Of a stretch of DNA of 64,000 nt, positions 32,881 to 42,593 are shown one piece after another. Position 1 is the stretch's first letter, and each line of letters begins with the position of its first letter. A program made the translations under genes and the position numbers. The notes beneath the pieces were generated by a model. That model searched no databases and had not been told where the DNA came from. It saw nothing but the letters and a program-made list of their open reading frames with translations. Origin of the DNA: Nematostella vectensis (lineage: Eukaryota > Cnidaria > Anthozoa > Actiniaria > Edwardsiidae); assembly GCF_932526225.1 (NCBI RefSeq), contig NC_064042.1:15680751-15744750 (forward strand), given 5' to 3'.

Positions 32881-33058
32881 GATGCGTGCGCATAACTCGT
32901 GCTATGCTATATTAGACATGTCTAACAGTCCGCACCATAGCCACGCGGCTTCGTACTTTATGTACATATACGTATACGATATATGATATACGTAATAGGG
33001 ATGTCAGTCAGCGATAAACGTGACCCCCAACGAACACCCAGAACTCCTCTGGGGTTGA
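32881..33058. promoter_or_regulatory. divergent promoter region of the Polinton structural genes
   Basis: The only stretch between the left minus block and the plus block. It holds AT-rich segments (GCTATATTAGAC and the alternating ATACGTATACGATATATGAT at 32968-32987) suited to TATA-type promoters in both directions. The role is inferred from gene orientation. Confidence 0.35.
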
Positions 33059-34263
33059 AAGCCGAGAGAACTGTTCACCGGCTTTCTCAATCCGTCGACG
33101 GCCTCCCCAGGCGAGACGCTATATGTGGCGGTCCCAAAGCTATCGGAAGGCGTCACGCTCGTGCCTGGCTCCTTGAGGGTGGGTTTCGACCTCTTCATCT
33201 CAGGCCAAGCAAATAATACCGTCGTGAACAACGCCGGCCGAAATCTCGTGATCCGCCTGAAAATCACGTTTGTAGGAGAAACGCTCCAGGACACCAACCG
33301 CTACGACGTCTTCAAGACGTATGAGGAGCTTTACCTGTCTAAGGTCGAGAGAGAGGACCGCCTGGAGCAGGGCACACAGTCAGAAAACATGCGCAAGCTT
33401 CGCTCCAAGGCTGGCGATAAAGCGACTAGTAATGCCAAGGAGAACGCTCTAAACGCCGCCCACGGGGCGAAGTACACCGTCCCGCTAGACTATTCTCTGC
33501 TGACGGACCACGGCGTACTGTACCCAAGGGCGCTCTCCAGGCGCTGATCTTCGAGATCACGCTCGCAACGGTTGACCAGGTAGTAGTCGGAAGCGATGCT
33601 ACCAAATTATCCTATGGCATCAAAAATCTAGAGCTGGAATACGAAAGCCTGAGGGACGACAACCTCGCCCGGTCTGCAGCCGCCGCCTACCAAAACGGCA
33701 CAACGTTCTTCTACGAGCAAGTGAACCTTCACAAGACCTCCGTGATTAGCAAAGGGACGGACAGCATAATCAACGAGAGTGTCAACCTGCCGCGAAGGTC
33801 TATGAGTGGTCTGTTGCTCCTCTTTGTGGAGCCATACATGGCAGGGGCTCGCGACTCTGAGAAGTTCGTGTACCCCGACATCAAGAGCGTTTGCGTTACA
33901 ATCGACGGCATGCCAAACAAGGTCCTCAGCCAGGGGCTGCGCCCCACGGATTTCTGGAGGGAGGCGAAAAGGCGGTTCGTCCGCCCCTCCCCGTGGGGGC
34001 ACAGCGGAGCGCCTGCCGCCCCGGCAATCGGCCCCGAGTCGTTCTATGGCAATAACAAGTTTGCTCTGTGGATCGACCTTCGAACGACGGACGACAGTGC
34101 TATCCATGGGGGTGGTCTCCGATTTGTCAATACCCGCGACGGTGTGCACCTCGAGATAAAACGCACGGCAAGCGGCACGGGTACCGTAAACTGTCAGGTG
34201 TTTGTGGTGGCCGACGCCCAATTGAACCTTATGAACGGACAGCTAGAGTCCATACAATACTGA
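33059..34263 (+). pseudogene. Polinton major capsid protein (double jelly-roll), broken
   Basis: Strand-rich protein of about 400 residues. The first part (ELFTGFLNPSTASPGE to GVLYP) lies in one frame. Near 33523 a one-base shift moves it to a second frame (ALIFEITLATVDQ to the stop at 34263). An in-frame TGA at 33056-33058 cuts off the upstream LLWG segment that probably belongs to the N-terminus. The C-terminal half has the Polinton capsid look (LLLLFVEPYM, VTIDGMPNKVL, NKFALWIDLRTTDD). Adjacent packaging ATPase and absence of enzymatic motifs agree with a capsid role. Confidence 0.72.
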
Positions 34264-34276
34264 GCACAGACACGAA

Positions 34277-34906
34277 GTGCGCGAAGCGCTGCGGCAGCGC
34301 GGTATAGACCCGAAAAACATCCCATTTAACGCTCTCATCGTGGGCCCGACGTCATGCGGGAAGACCCGATTCATAGTGGACCGGCTGCGCGGCCCTTTCC
34401 GGGGCAAGTTTGACTACATCGTACTCATGTGCCCTACCTTTGTCTACAACAAAACATACGACGGCTTCGGCGAGGGCGACAATCGTCTGTTTGTCATCAC
34501 ACCTAAAGCGGGTCAGATCGACATACTGCTGAGGTTTGTCTCCGCTCTCTTCGAAGGCACTAATACGCTAATCATACTCGACGACTGTGCGGCCTCGAAA
34601 GACGTAAAGAGGCGCTCTGACCAGCTCGTCAACTTGGCGTTCAGCGAGCGCCACGTGGGTATTAGCGTGTGAGTGATCACGCAGCAGCTCACCAGCATCA
34701 CTAAGCCGTTCCATGAGAACATCGCGGCCTTGGTGGTCTTCTATACCCCGAGCAAGACGGACATGAAAGCTATCCTGCATGACTACGGCGCGGAGCTCTC
34801 AGAAGAGAAGATGAAAGAGCACATGAAGGCCCTCAAGACGAAAAAGTTCTCGAAGTTAGAGTTTTGTTTAGGTCACTCTTATACCATCGCCCTAGTTGAA
34901 CAGTAA
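34277..34906 (+). pseudogene. Polinton packaging ATPase (FtsK/HerA-A32 type), one stop
   Basis: Walker A GPTSCGKT lies near residue 24 and Walker B LIILDD near residue 95. A TGA at 34670-34672 interrupts the frame, and VITQQLTSITKPFHENI follows in the same frame. This is the sensor region of A32-like ATPases. No ATG precedes the ATP-binding region in this frame, so the start is also lost or non-canonical. It begins only 13 bases after the capsid stop. The family would pump DNA into capsids. Confidence 0.8.
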
Positions 34907-34990
34907 GCGCAGTAAACCACCGCCCACGTATGCCCTAGGGCATAACGCATTGATCACACGTGTTGCACCTTAGCCACGGCAGGGGGGCGC

Positions 34991-35611
34991 ATGATGAGCG
35001 ACGAATACTTTGAGAGTCTTCTTGAGGGGGGCTCCGCCGGCCTCCCGGCCGTCGAGTCGTTGGACTGCTCGACGCATCCTGCCGATACGGCAACCGGAGG
35101 TGAGCAAACTGAGGTAGCAGACGCGAGGGAGAAACTCGCGATTCTCGTAGCCTCGGGGAAGTCAAGAGAAATGGTAGGCAAGGCCCTGACTCACGACGGC
35201 GTCAAACGCATGAGCGCCGAGGAGGTGAGAAAGTAAGAGAAGCGATACGAGACCGCTCTAGCCAGCCGGACTACAGACGCCCTGGCAGACAGCTTTCTGA
35301 ATCTTACAACCAAGCTAGTAGGCATGGCGCTGCCGATAGACATTGTGGTCGATCTTCACAATGACCTAGTGTCCGACTACATCATCAACAACGAGCTCCG
35401 CACATTGTGCGGAAGCCTGTCTCTACGCCGCGGTCGTTTGATGGCTTTAGCCGTCGGGGCGTTACACGTAGCACGTCATGTGAACACCACCGGAACGGCA
35501 AGCGCTGACGCGCGGTATCAACACGAGGTAGCAGTCGCGGACTCACCAGTGGTTTGCCCGCAAAAGCACAGTGGCGAGTCTGCGACTGCTACCTCGTTGA
35601 CGTTCATTTGA
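34991..35611 (+). pseudogene. Polinton conserved-type protein of unknown function, one stop
   Basis: A single frame from ATG ATG at 34991 is interrupted by TAA at 35234-35236 and continues to 35611 (206 codons). The N-terminus is acidic. The C-terminal half is helical (LNLTTKLVGMALPIDI, DYIINNELRTLCGSLSLRRG). No known motif is visible. It lies between the packaging ATPase and a membrane protein. Confidence 0.55.
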
Positions 35612-35652
35612 AAGCTTGCCACTTCTTCAGCAACCAAGTAGTTGCGTCACAA

Positions 35653-36252
35653 ATGGAGGAACCTCAAGGAAGTACTAGTGCCCAGCATCTCGCGGAACCT
35701 GACAAACAAGCTGCTCATGAACCTGCACGTACGCCTTCGGCGTTGGCGGAGAGAATCACGAGCCCCGAGCCACCCGTGACCCGACCTAAACACCCTGGGC
35801 GAGTCAAAGCTGAAAGGCGCTTGGCAGAGTGGAACCGACTTAACAGAGCAAAAAAAGAGACACGTGTCGTGCAACACGTTGGGTCGCCGGTCGGTAGCGA
35901 GCCGCAGAGACGCGAGGGCTTGTGCGCGCGCGCCGAAGCCATACACACACCAGTCCCGGAAAGCAACTCTGCTTGGTCGGCTAGCTCGGTTATCGGGGTC
36001 GCTGGTCTTCTAGTGTCATTGATCGGCCTCTACACACGTAGGCGGGAGCTAGCTGCCGCGCTCACTCGTACACCAGCTGTTAACCAGCGAGCTACCGATC
36101 CACTTGCTACCGAAGGTACCGACGACGTGACTCCGCCCGCAAGGCCGCCGCTGGCGGCCGCACAGCAGACCAAGGATCGACCGCTTGCCGTTCCGGCGAC
36201 AGCGCTTTGCGCTCCCGGACAATGCAAATCTCGGCTGTTAGCCATGGAGTAA
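35653..36252 (+). CDS. Polinton small membrane protein (199 aa)
   Basis: I chose the ATG at 35653 (MEEPQGSTSAQ) because the open frame before it overlaps the previous gene. A basic helical segment (GRVKAERRLAEWNRLNRAKK) is followed by one hydrophobic helix (SSVIGVAGLLVSLIGLYTRR), then a polar tail. The topology suggests a virion or host-membrane protein. The frame is intact. Confidence 0.55.
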   Translation: MEEPQGSTSAQHLAEPDKQAAHEPARTPSALAERITSPEPPVTRPKHPGRVKAERRLAEWNRLNRAKKETRVVQHVGSPVGSEPQRREGLCARAEAIHTPVPESNSAWSASSVIGVAGLLVSLIGLYTRRRELAAALTRTPAVNQRATDPLATEGTDDVTPPARPPLAAAQQTKDRPLAVPATALCAPGQCKSRLLAME

Positions 36253-36305
36253 GCAGACATTTAGACACGAGGGCCCCACCCATATCCGCACGTCCGTGCA
36301 TCGCA

Positions 36306-36530
36306 ATGTCGACGACGCAGCAGAGCAAGATTACAAAGACCATCACCGACGCCGCAGTCATAACCGGCCTCGTCGCCGGTATCGGCTAGGTTGGGCGCAA
36401 GGTCTTACGCGAGGACTTCACCAAAGACCCCCCCGCGAACGCCATGAACTACGCAAAAATTACTGCCGCCGTTGCAGGTGCTGTCGCTTTGAAGGGTTAC
36501 CTTGAGGACCAGAAGATCCTGCCCATGTAG
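36306..36530 (+). pseudogene. Polinton very small protein, one in-frame stop
   Basis: Frame of 74 codons from the ATG at 36306: basic start (MSTTQQSKITKTITDAA), first hydrophobic stretch VITGLVAGIG, TAG at 36387-36389, then DFTKDPPANAMNYAKITAAV and a second hydrophobic stretch ending in KILPM and TAG. It is probably a two-helix membrane peptide. Openness across the stop and regular spacing to its neighbours support it as a real former gene. Confidence 0.5.
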
Positions 36531-36638
36531 CAGTGTACTGTGGCACACTACTACATGTGTAGGTCAAGTATTAGACTCGTGTTCACGTACACACAGCACG
36601 TGAAGTGTGCGCACGTGAAACGTACACACACTACTCGA

Positions 36639-37039
36639 TGGCCTCCATCGCGATTTTGGTTGGCGGCGCCGTCCTAAACGCGACTGCATTCGTTGGTGGC
36701 AACTACCTCGCAAAGTTCCTGCCGAACGATGAGAGCCCTGCCTGCCTGCTGAGAAGGAGAGGCACGACAAGGATCTAGAGAAATACCAACAAGACTACGG
36801 ACGCTACCAACAGCGGCGACAAAAAATCCTCGATTGGCAAGCTCAAAGTCGCGAGAGAGGGTCCCTCGCAAAGCAAAACTTCACCGACACTGACTACGCG
36901 CTCAAACTGTACAACCAGACCCGGCCAAAGCAATCCCTGGAGTAGATGAGTCCCCAGCAAAACGCAGAAAAACTCCGAGTTGGTGTACATTGGCGCCGGC
37001 GCTCTCGCCATCGGCTACACAGCTAGCCGCTTGCTGTGA
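36639..37039 (+). pseudogene. Polinton small protein with membrane ends, frameshifted
   Basis: Three consecutive frames are needed. ATG at 36639 with a hydrophobic start (MASIAILVGGAVLNATAFVG) runs to about 36745. A charged helical middle (RHDKDLEKYQQDYGRYQQRR) extends to about 36940. A C-terminal hydrophobic segment (ELVYIGAGALAIGYTASRLL) ends at TGA 37037-37039. At least two indels separate them. The upstream gap (36531-36638) has several CACGTG-like motifs. Confidence 0.5.
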
Positions 37040-37086
37040 TGTAGCTGCCGTTCCGGCGCTGCATCTAGGCGGCATTTTTCCATGCT

Positions 37087-37158
37087 GCGCGTATGCGCAT
37101 GCGTATACGTATGCGTATACGTATGCGTATACGTATGCGTATACGTATGCGTATAAGA
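37087..37158. repeat. alternating purine-pyrimidine repeat (GCGTATAC-type)n
   Basis: About 72 bases of tandem GTATGCGTATAC, self-complementary and able to form cruciform or Z-type DNA, directly upstream of the integrase gene. Confidence 0.9.
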
Positions 37159-37285
37159 TGATTGCAGATGATTGAGGACCGGCCTCAGAAAGACCACCTC
37201 GGCACTGCCCGAGCAGACGGCAACAGCCTGTTGGAGACTGATACACCTGTTGCAATGTATCGCGATACATTATTGCCGACACGTA

Positions 37286-38239
37286 ATGGCGGCGAAGCGC
37301 ATGTCCGACGAAGAACTCGATGCGTTCCTTCGTCCTATATACTACGCCAGAGGTGGCTTCCAGGGAGTGACCGCTCTGCATGCCCAACTTCCCAAGGGCT
37401 CAGCCTCCATAGATCGAGTGCGCAGGTGGGTAAGCTCGCAGCCCGTCGGGGGCTACACACAGACACCCCCTCCTCCGGCTACCTACGCCCACTTCTCGAA
37501 GCAGATACCAAACCGTATCCACCAGTCGGACCTGCTATTCTTGCCAACCGACCGCGGGTACAAGTATGCCCTGACTGTCGTTGACGTTGCTTCACGATAT
37601 AAAGCCGCCCGCCCACTGAGGACTAAGAGCGCGGCCGTCGTCTCCCGCGAACTCGCTGACATCTATGCAGAGGGACCTCTCACATGGCCTAAATTCCTCA
37701 TGGTTGATGACGGCACAGAGTTCAAGGGTGCTACCACAAAGCTCCTAACAGACCACGGGGTGGAGGTCCGACGGGCTGAGCCAGGGCACCACAGGAGCCA
37801 AGCTTTCGCCGAGTCTTTCCATCGCTGGCTGGCACAGCGCCTATTTCGTGCGCAGTACTCGAAGGAGCTTGCATCCGGCGAGACAAACCGCGAGTGGGTT
37901 ACTGCTTTGCCAATCGTCATCTCGGACATAAACGCAACGAAGACTCGCATGACTGGCTTTGCGCCTAAAGACGCCATAAAGCTGAGGCGCGTGCCTCTCA
38001 AAGCCGAAAAGCCCCCCTTAGAGGTCCCCTTAGAGGTAGGAACGGAGGTGTACATCGCCATAAACGAGGAAGACCTTCAGGACAAAGGCCGACGGCGAGC
38101 GACGGACCCGTGGTGGACAAGCAAGGCATACCCAATACTAAAGAGGGTCGTGGAGCCCGGACAGCCGGTGTTGTACTACACGGCGTACTCTAAGCACGGC
38201 TTCACGCGTTCGCAGTTGCGTAGCGTGACGCTAGCGTGA
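37286..38239 (+). CDS. Polinton integrase (rve/DDE family), intact
   Basis: 317 residues from the ATG at 37286 (MAAKRMSDEELDAFL). An N-terminal helical region lies at 1-55. The retroviral-type catalytic core is at about 78-185 with D82 (HQSDLLFLPTDRG), D141 (MVDDGTEFKG) and E177 (AFAESFHRWL), giving the exact D-x35-E spacing. A C-terminal basic SH3-like region ends near YYTAYSKHGFTRSQLR. It makes the 6-bp target duplication seen at the ends of this element. It is convergent with the helicase gene, 11 bases apart. It is the only large enzyme gene left intact here. Confidence 0.9.
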   Translation: MAAKRMSDEELDAFLRPIYYARGGFQGVTALHAQLPKGSASIDRVRRWVSSQPVGGYTQTPPPPATYAHFSKQIPNRIHQSDLLFLPTDRGYKYALTVVDVASRYKAARPLRTKSAAVVSRELADIYAEGPLTWPKFLMVDDGTEFKGATTKLLTDHGVEVRRAEPGHHRSQAFAESFHRWLAQRLFRAQYSKELASGETNREWVTALPIVISDINATKTRMTGFAPKDAIKLRRVPLKAEKPPLEVPLEVGTEVYIAINEEDLQDKGRRRATDPWWTSKAYPILKRVVEPGQPVLYYTAYSKHGFTRSQLRSVTLA

Positions 38240-38250
38240 CGCTAGCGTGA

Positions 38251-39600
38251 TCAGCGCTTGTGCCTTCTATTGCAGCTAAGGCACGTGAGTCTGACATTCC
38301 GCTTGTAGTGACCCTGACTGTCGTCCAGCCGGTCGATACTAAAGCATTTGGGATGACTCTTGGTGTACCCCTGAAGCAGAAGCTGAGTGCCACAGACCGT
38401 GCACTTCTTTTCCGCGTCAGCAATCATGCCGAGTACGTGGCCTACCGTCAGAACGTGGTGCGGTCCCGTGTACTTTGTGCGACCCTTTTGCCTGTCGTCT
38501 ATAGCGTATCGCTTGATCCGCGCTATAATGAGCTCTTCACTGGGCGTAGCCTGCAGTCCTGTAGGAACCTAGGCACCGGGGGTGTCATCGGGGGGATCAC
38601 GCGGACTATCTGGACGGCGCGCCGCACGCGGGAGATGCCGGTGTATACAGCATTCGTGATCCAGCCCTCTAAGCTGTGATCTATGATAAACAAAAGTCTT
38701 GGAGTCTGGATGGTCTTGCGCTGCACCCGGTGGACTGTCCCCCAGCCCGCGTATTTCCACTCCAGGGGAAGCCCGTTAAGGACCGCGTCGAGAGGAACCT
38801 CGATAACGATGCGCGACGCTAGGATCGGGGTCAAAGCGGATGGTTTCTGGCAATCGGGGGTAGTTTTTCCTGTGGTGCTCTACCAATCTGAACAAGAGCC
38901 CCCATCTTGTTGGTCGAGCACACCCACATATCGCTTGGGTGGGTCTGCTCGATCGCCGCGTCGAACGCCACCCCATCCCACTCCTCTCGAAACACCTCAA
39001 GCTGTTGGGAATCTGGCTGACACCAAATCCGGCCCTTTATGTCGTGGAGCCTGGAGAAGGGCGCGGCAGAGCCGCAGTCGCATGTACTGTACGGCTTTCC
39101 GCAGTCTTTACACAGGCAGCGGTAGTCGCACTCGAACCAGCGGATGTTCCCTTGTGCCCACTCCTTGAGCATATCGTGAGGCCCCTCTTTACCTCTTTAT
39201 CTCCCCAGGGCGGGACCTGCCCATAGTCGCCACAACACACTACCTGACACGGCCGCGTGGCGAGATACCCTAGAATGGCGCGTAGCACTTTAGTCTGTAC
39301 CTTACAGCACTCGTCAATGATGATTACTTCTGCGAGACGGTCGAGTTTCTACGCTGGTATGCAGAGGTAGTGGTGGTAGGTTTGAGCCTTCACCGCGAGG
39401 CGCGGGTTGTTGCGATGGTCGTGGGCGAGGTCGTTCTCGGGTGTGAGCACCACAACGTTGCGGCCGCGGAACATGCTCACCGCCCACTCGGTCTTCCCCG
39501 ATCCTCCTTGGCCGGCTAGATACATCTTTGCAGAGGTTGCGGCCACTAGATCGCACGGCAGACTCGGCGCAGTGCTTGACTCCCTAGTCAAGCTCCCCGA
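38251..39600 (-). pseudogene. Polinton SF1 (Pif1-like) helicase with C-terminal HNH-like zinc domain
   Basis: Walker A is AGQGGSGKT (near 39510). Walker B is VIIIDECC (near 39320), with an in-frame TAG between them at 39349-39351. Motif III is GDYGQVPPWGD. A Cys-rich insertion (CLCKDCGKPYSTCDC) follows, and motifs V/VI are GTVHRV and YTGISRVRR. The last part, about 38251-38530, encodes CTVCGTQ, FSIDRLDD and LTCLSCNRRHKR, the pattern of an HNH/treble-clef nuclease domain, and stops at 38251. The pieces occupy frames 0, 1, 2, 0, so at least three indels are present. No ATG precedes Walker A by more than five residues, which suggests it was translated as part of the polymerase polypeptide. Confidence 0.75.
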
Positions 39601-39621
39601 CTTCTTCGGACCCCAAGCCGC

Positions 39622-41735
39622 TTAGGGTCGCCACTCGTACCCAGGCTTCTTGTGGTGCCACTCTCCATACCTCGGATTTCGCTCCACGAGCTTTACACCA
39701 CTGGGCACCGCCTTTGCGTATATGGCATCTGTGCACACTCGGAGGACGTCTTCGCGAGGGATCAGCCTCGACATGCGTCGCAACGCTATGTTTGTGTACG
39801 CCAAGACGAAGGCCCTGATATGGTACCATTGTGAGCGCCGGACACCGTCTTTGTATTGGATCAGATGAGCCCCGTCGAAGTTAAGTAAGTGGTTGGTGCC
39901 CGCAAGGAGGTTTGTCAGATACGCGGCTTCTTCACGGTAGCGGACTACGATCGAGGACTCGTCGCCATGGCGAGCGCACTTGCCTACGAAACGGACAGCG
40001 AGATCTCGATCCTCAGGGTACTGCGAGTCTTCGCCGCCGGGGCGGCACGCGATGGAGTGGGGGAACTTGATGGAGTCCTTTCTTCCGACGCTATACAACA
40101 CCTCCCTCGCCGTGGCCATGACGAGGTCACCCGAGTCTAAAAGGTCCTTGAGCTCTGGCGTGGTGATCCAGCCCTCGTTTTGCTCCAAGTGCTGCCCCAC
40201 CCTCCCGGAAGTGTAGGGGTGGCAGGCCTCAGAGAACTCCCACTCGGTCAGCTGAATGGCCCCGGTTAGTTGAAGAACCTAGCTCAATGGCCGCCCCACA
40301 ACATCCGCGATACGATAAACGTTCGTATTTCCGTACCAAATCAATGGCGTCCGAGGCGCCGCCGGAGAGACTGTCCTCGCATCCTAGGTACGCCGCACGC
40401 ATGTCGATGTGCGCATGAGGCTGCGCCCCTAAGTTTGCCTTGCTATTCCACACTTTGGACTCAACCTGCGCCTCTCGCCAGACGTCCCTGTATTTAAGAG
40501 GCGTTGGCCTGATGTTCTCTCTTTGGGTCCACTTCTTGAAGCGATACCCTATTGCACCGCCCATCGAGTGCGTAGCTTCGGTGTACTCTTGGTAGGCTGG
40601 GTGATCATCAGGGAGCCATTGAGGATCACATCCTGTCTCCTCTGTAAACGCCTTGTCGATAGCCGCTCCGTCCTGTCCCGATCGGTACAGTTTGCCTTCG
40701 TGCGTGACTATAACACGCCCAAACAGCCAGATCCTCGTGCTTCTGGGGATCGCCCTGTTTATAAAGCGAATGAGCACCTCTCGCACTTTTGCTTCGCACG
40801 TTTTTTGTGGCGGCACTGGTAGCGCGAAGCGCTGCCTTCTCCTGACATAACGAACGAAGCTCCCTCTCAGCCTCGAAGTCTAGGCCGTGGACGCTCGCGA
40901 TCGCAGGTGGTTCAGTCGGAAGCTCCGCCCAGGCGCGGTTATTGTGGCAAGGGATGCGGATTTGTGTGAACCCTCTATTGTACTTCCCCGAGTCCCACAT
41001 AACGTTGCCCAGGGCGTCCACGGCTACCAGCCTTATCTCGAGCTTCTTTTCCATCTCAAAGAGGTCTTCTTTGGTGCATCCCGTAGTGGCCAGCTTCTTG
41101 TCATATCGCTCGAGGATCTTGCCTCGTGTCTTGGTTAGACCAAGGGAGCGCGAGGTGCCGCGATTCCTCAAGAAGTCGGCAACATAGCTCACAACACAGT
41201 TAGCGAAGGCGTCACTCCCCTCTCGCTCAAACATTGGCCCAGGCTCCCCATTTTGCTCAGGTAAAGGGCAAAGCTCGTATCTCACGTAGACGAGGTACTC
41301 TCGTCCTTTCTCCCAAATACCCGCATCGATGCCTTCCAGGGCGCCTACTGCGATTTGGTCCCCTCTTTTGACTAACGACCCACCAATCTTGTGCTCCGAG
41401 CGCCCTTCCTCCTCCGTGATTGGCGCCAATGGCTCTGCGGGGGCCTTACCAACGACCGTGAAGAGTCCGTAACGCCGGTCGGGGTCTACCATCTCGAGCA
41501 CCAGCGGCAGCACTGCGTTTGCCCTCAGAGACTCTCGCTCGTGCGAGACCCACCACACCGAGCCGTCGTCATTAATATCAGGCCCCCACATAACCGGCTT
41601 TAGAGCAATGACACCTGCTCCACCAAGATCTCGTATCTCCTGGTAAACACCGGCGCTTACGTCTTGGCCCCTAAGAGTGGCATCCACGCTTGGGAACCGA
41701 AGATGGGCGCCGCCGACAAAGAGAATAGTACTCAT
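39622..41735 (-). pseudogene. Polinton protein-primed-type family B DNA polymerase, frameshifted
   Basis: Three overlapping or adjoining frames: 41735-40626 (N-terminus MSTILFVGGAHLRFPS, probably terminal-protein/exonuclease-like region), 40816-40229 (with motif A-like HIDMRAAYLGCED near 40405) and 40200-39622 (motif C-like RVCTDAIYAK near 39730, where the canonical DTD is TDA). Together about 700 residues. Two indels near 40720 and 40240 break it. Only about 110 bases separate the last polymerase codon from the helicase Walker A. It would copy the element DNA. Confidence 0.8.
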
Positions 41736-41967
41736 CGGGGTCTAAGCCCTCTGGGCCCTCTTGCCGCCGTTCCAGCAGCAGCAATGGGTCGAACTCGCGC
41801 CAGACTTCCTCTGGCCGCGAGCTCGCCGGTATGAGCGGCTTAAGCAGCTTGCGCTTGGCATCCTCGGGGATGCCCTCGTCCAGGATGTTCTGGACCAGCC
41901 CTGCCAGTACGGCGAGCGCCTCTTTGTCAGGCACGCTATTGAGAATCTCCTCTATATAAGCGTCCAT
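41671..41967 (-). CDS. small acidic protein upstream of the polymerase (98 aa)
   Basis: The ATG at 41967 gives a helical acidic protein (MDAYIEEILNSVPDKEALAV) that overlaps the start of the polymerase frame by 65 bases. No motif is recognised. The last 20 residues, inside the overlap, may be the result of a small shift. It could be a short regulatory or terminal-protein-like factor, but nothing proves it. Confidence 0.4.
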   Translation of the reverse strand: MDAYIEEILNSVPDKEALAVLAGLVQNILDEGIPEDAKRKLLKPLIPASSRPEEVWREFDPLLLLERRQEGPEGLDPDEYYSLCRRRPSSVPKRGCHS

Positions 41968-42244
41968 GTTTGGGTATACCTTGTGCCACCCAGTCTCTAA
42001 CTGCCCGTATCACAACCGGCTGGACGAGTGTTTGGGTATGCCTTGTGCCACCCAGTCTCTAATTGCCCGTATCGCGGGCTGCGATGTCAGACAGGACGAG
42101 TATTTGGGTATGTCTTGTGCCACCCAGTCTCTAATTTCCGTATCGCGGGCTGCGATGTCAGACAGGACGAGTGTTTGGGTACGTCTTGTGCCACCCAGTC
42201 TCTAATTGCCCGTATCGCGGGCTGCGATGTCAGACAGGACGAGT
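41968..42244. repeat. four tandem ~72-bp repeats in the Polinton
   Basis: Units start at about 41968, 42030, 42102 and 42173, each containing CTTGTGCCACCCAGTCTCTA and, in all but the first, CGGGCTGCGATGTCAGACAG. The last unit overlaps the 3' end and stop codon of the zinc-ribbon gene. The array therefore appears to have amplified the end of that coding region. Confidence 0.9.
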
Positions 42245-42549
42245 GCGAACCATTTCCGAGCGCGCATCTCGATGCTGCGCATCCTCTGCCCTTCACGATT
42301 CGCTCCGCAGGGGCGGCACAACCGCGTCACCGACTGCGTCCCTATGCCGCAGATCCTGCACGGCACGGGGAGGGGGCTGCCCTTACGGAGCCTTTGGAGG
42401 TGCACCTTGCAGTAGGTGTCCATGCACCTCTTGCCGCACGTGTTTGCATGGCCGACCTTTAGCCACCCGCAGTAATCTTTTCCGCACTTCATCCTTCGAA
42501 CGCTCGGTATACCACAGGACAGACGGAGGTCTAATTGCAAGGTTCCCAC
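42202..42549 (-). CDS. Polinton zinc-ribbon protein (115 aa)
   Basis: An intact ORF with at least ten Cys/His positions: KCGKDYCGW, NTCGKRCMDTYCKVH, PCRICGIG and RLCRPCG, i.e. several CxxC pairs that would bind two or more Zn ions. The C-terminus is helical and basic. It is probably a DNA- or RNA-binding regulator. It is the outermost gene of the right arm, immediately inside the inverted repeat. Its stop lies in the 72-bp tandem repeat. Confidence 0.6.
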   Translation of the reverse strand: MGTLQLDLRLSCGIPSVRRMKCGKDYCGWLKVGHANTCGKRCMDTYCKVHLQRLRKGSPLPVPCRICGIGTQSVTRLCRPCGANREGQRMRSIEMRARKWFALVLSDIAARDTGN

Positions 42550-42593
42550 TCGTTTCTATGAAAGGCCCCAGTCCCGCTGCTGTCGATAGACAG

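Noticed and set aside
32189-32986. 265-codon plus-strand ORF in the Polinton
   Set aside because: Antisense to the coiled-coil gene. It has Ser-rich shadow composition and no motif.
33628-34221. 197-codon minus-strand ORF opposite the capsid gene
   Set aside because: Composition and position show it is the antisense shadow of the capsid frame.
38260-38679. 139-codon plus-strand ORF next to the integrase
   Set aside because: The opposite strand encodes the helicase motif VI region and the HNH-like cysteines, so this ORF is a shadow in GC-rich DNA.
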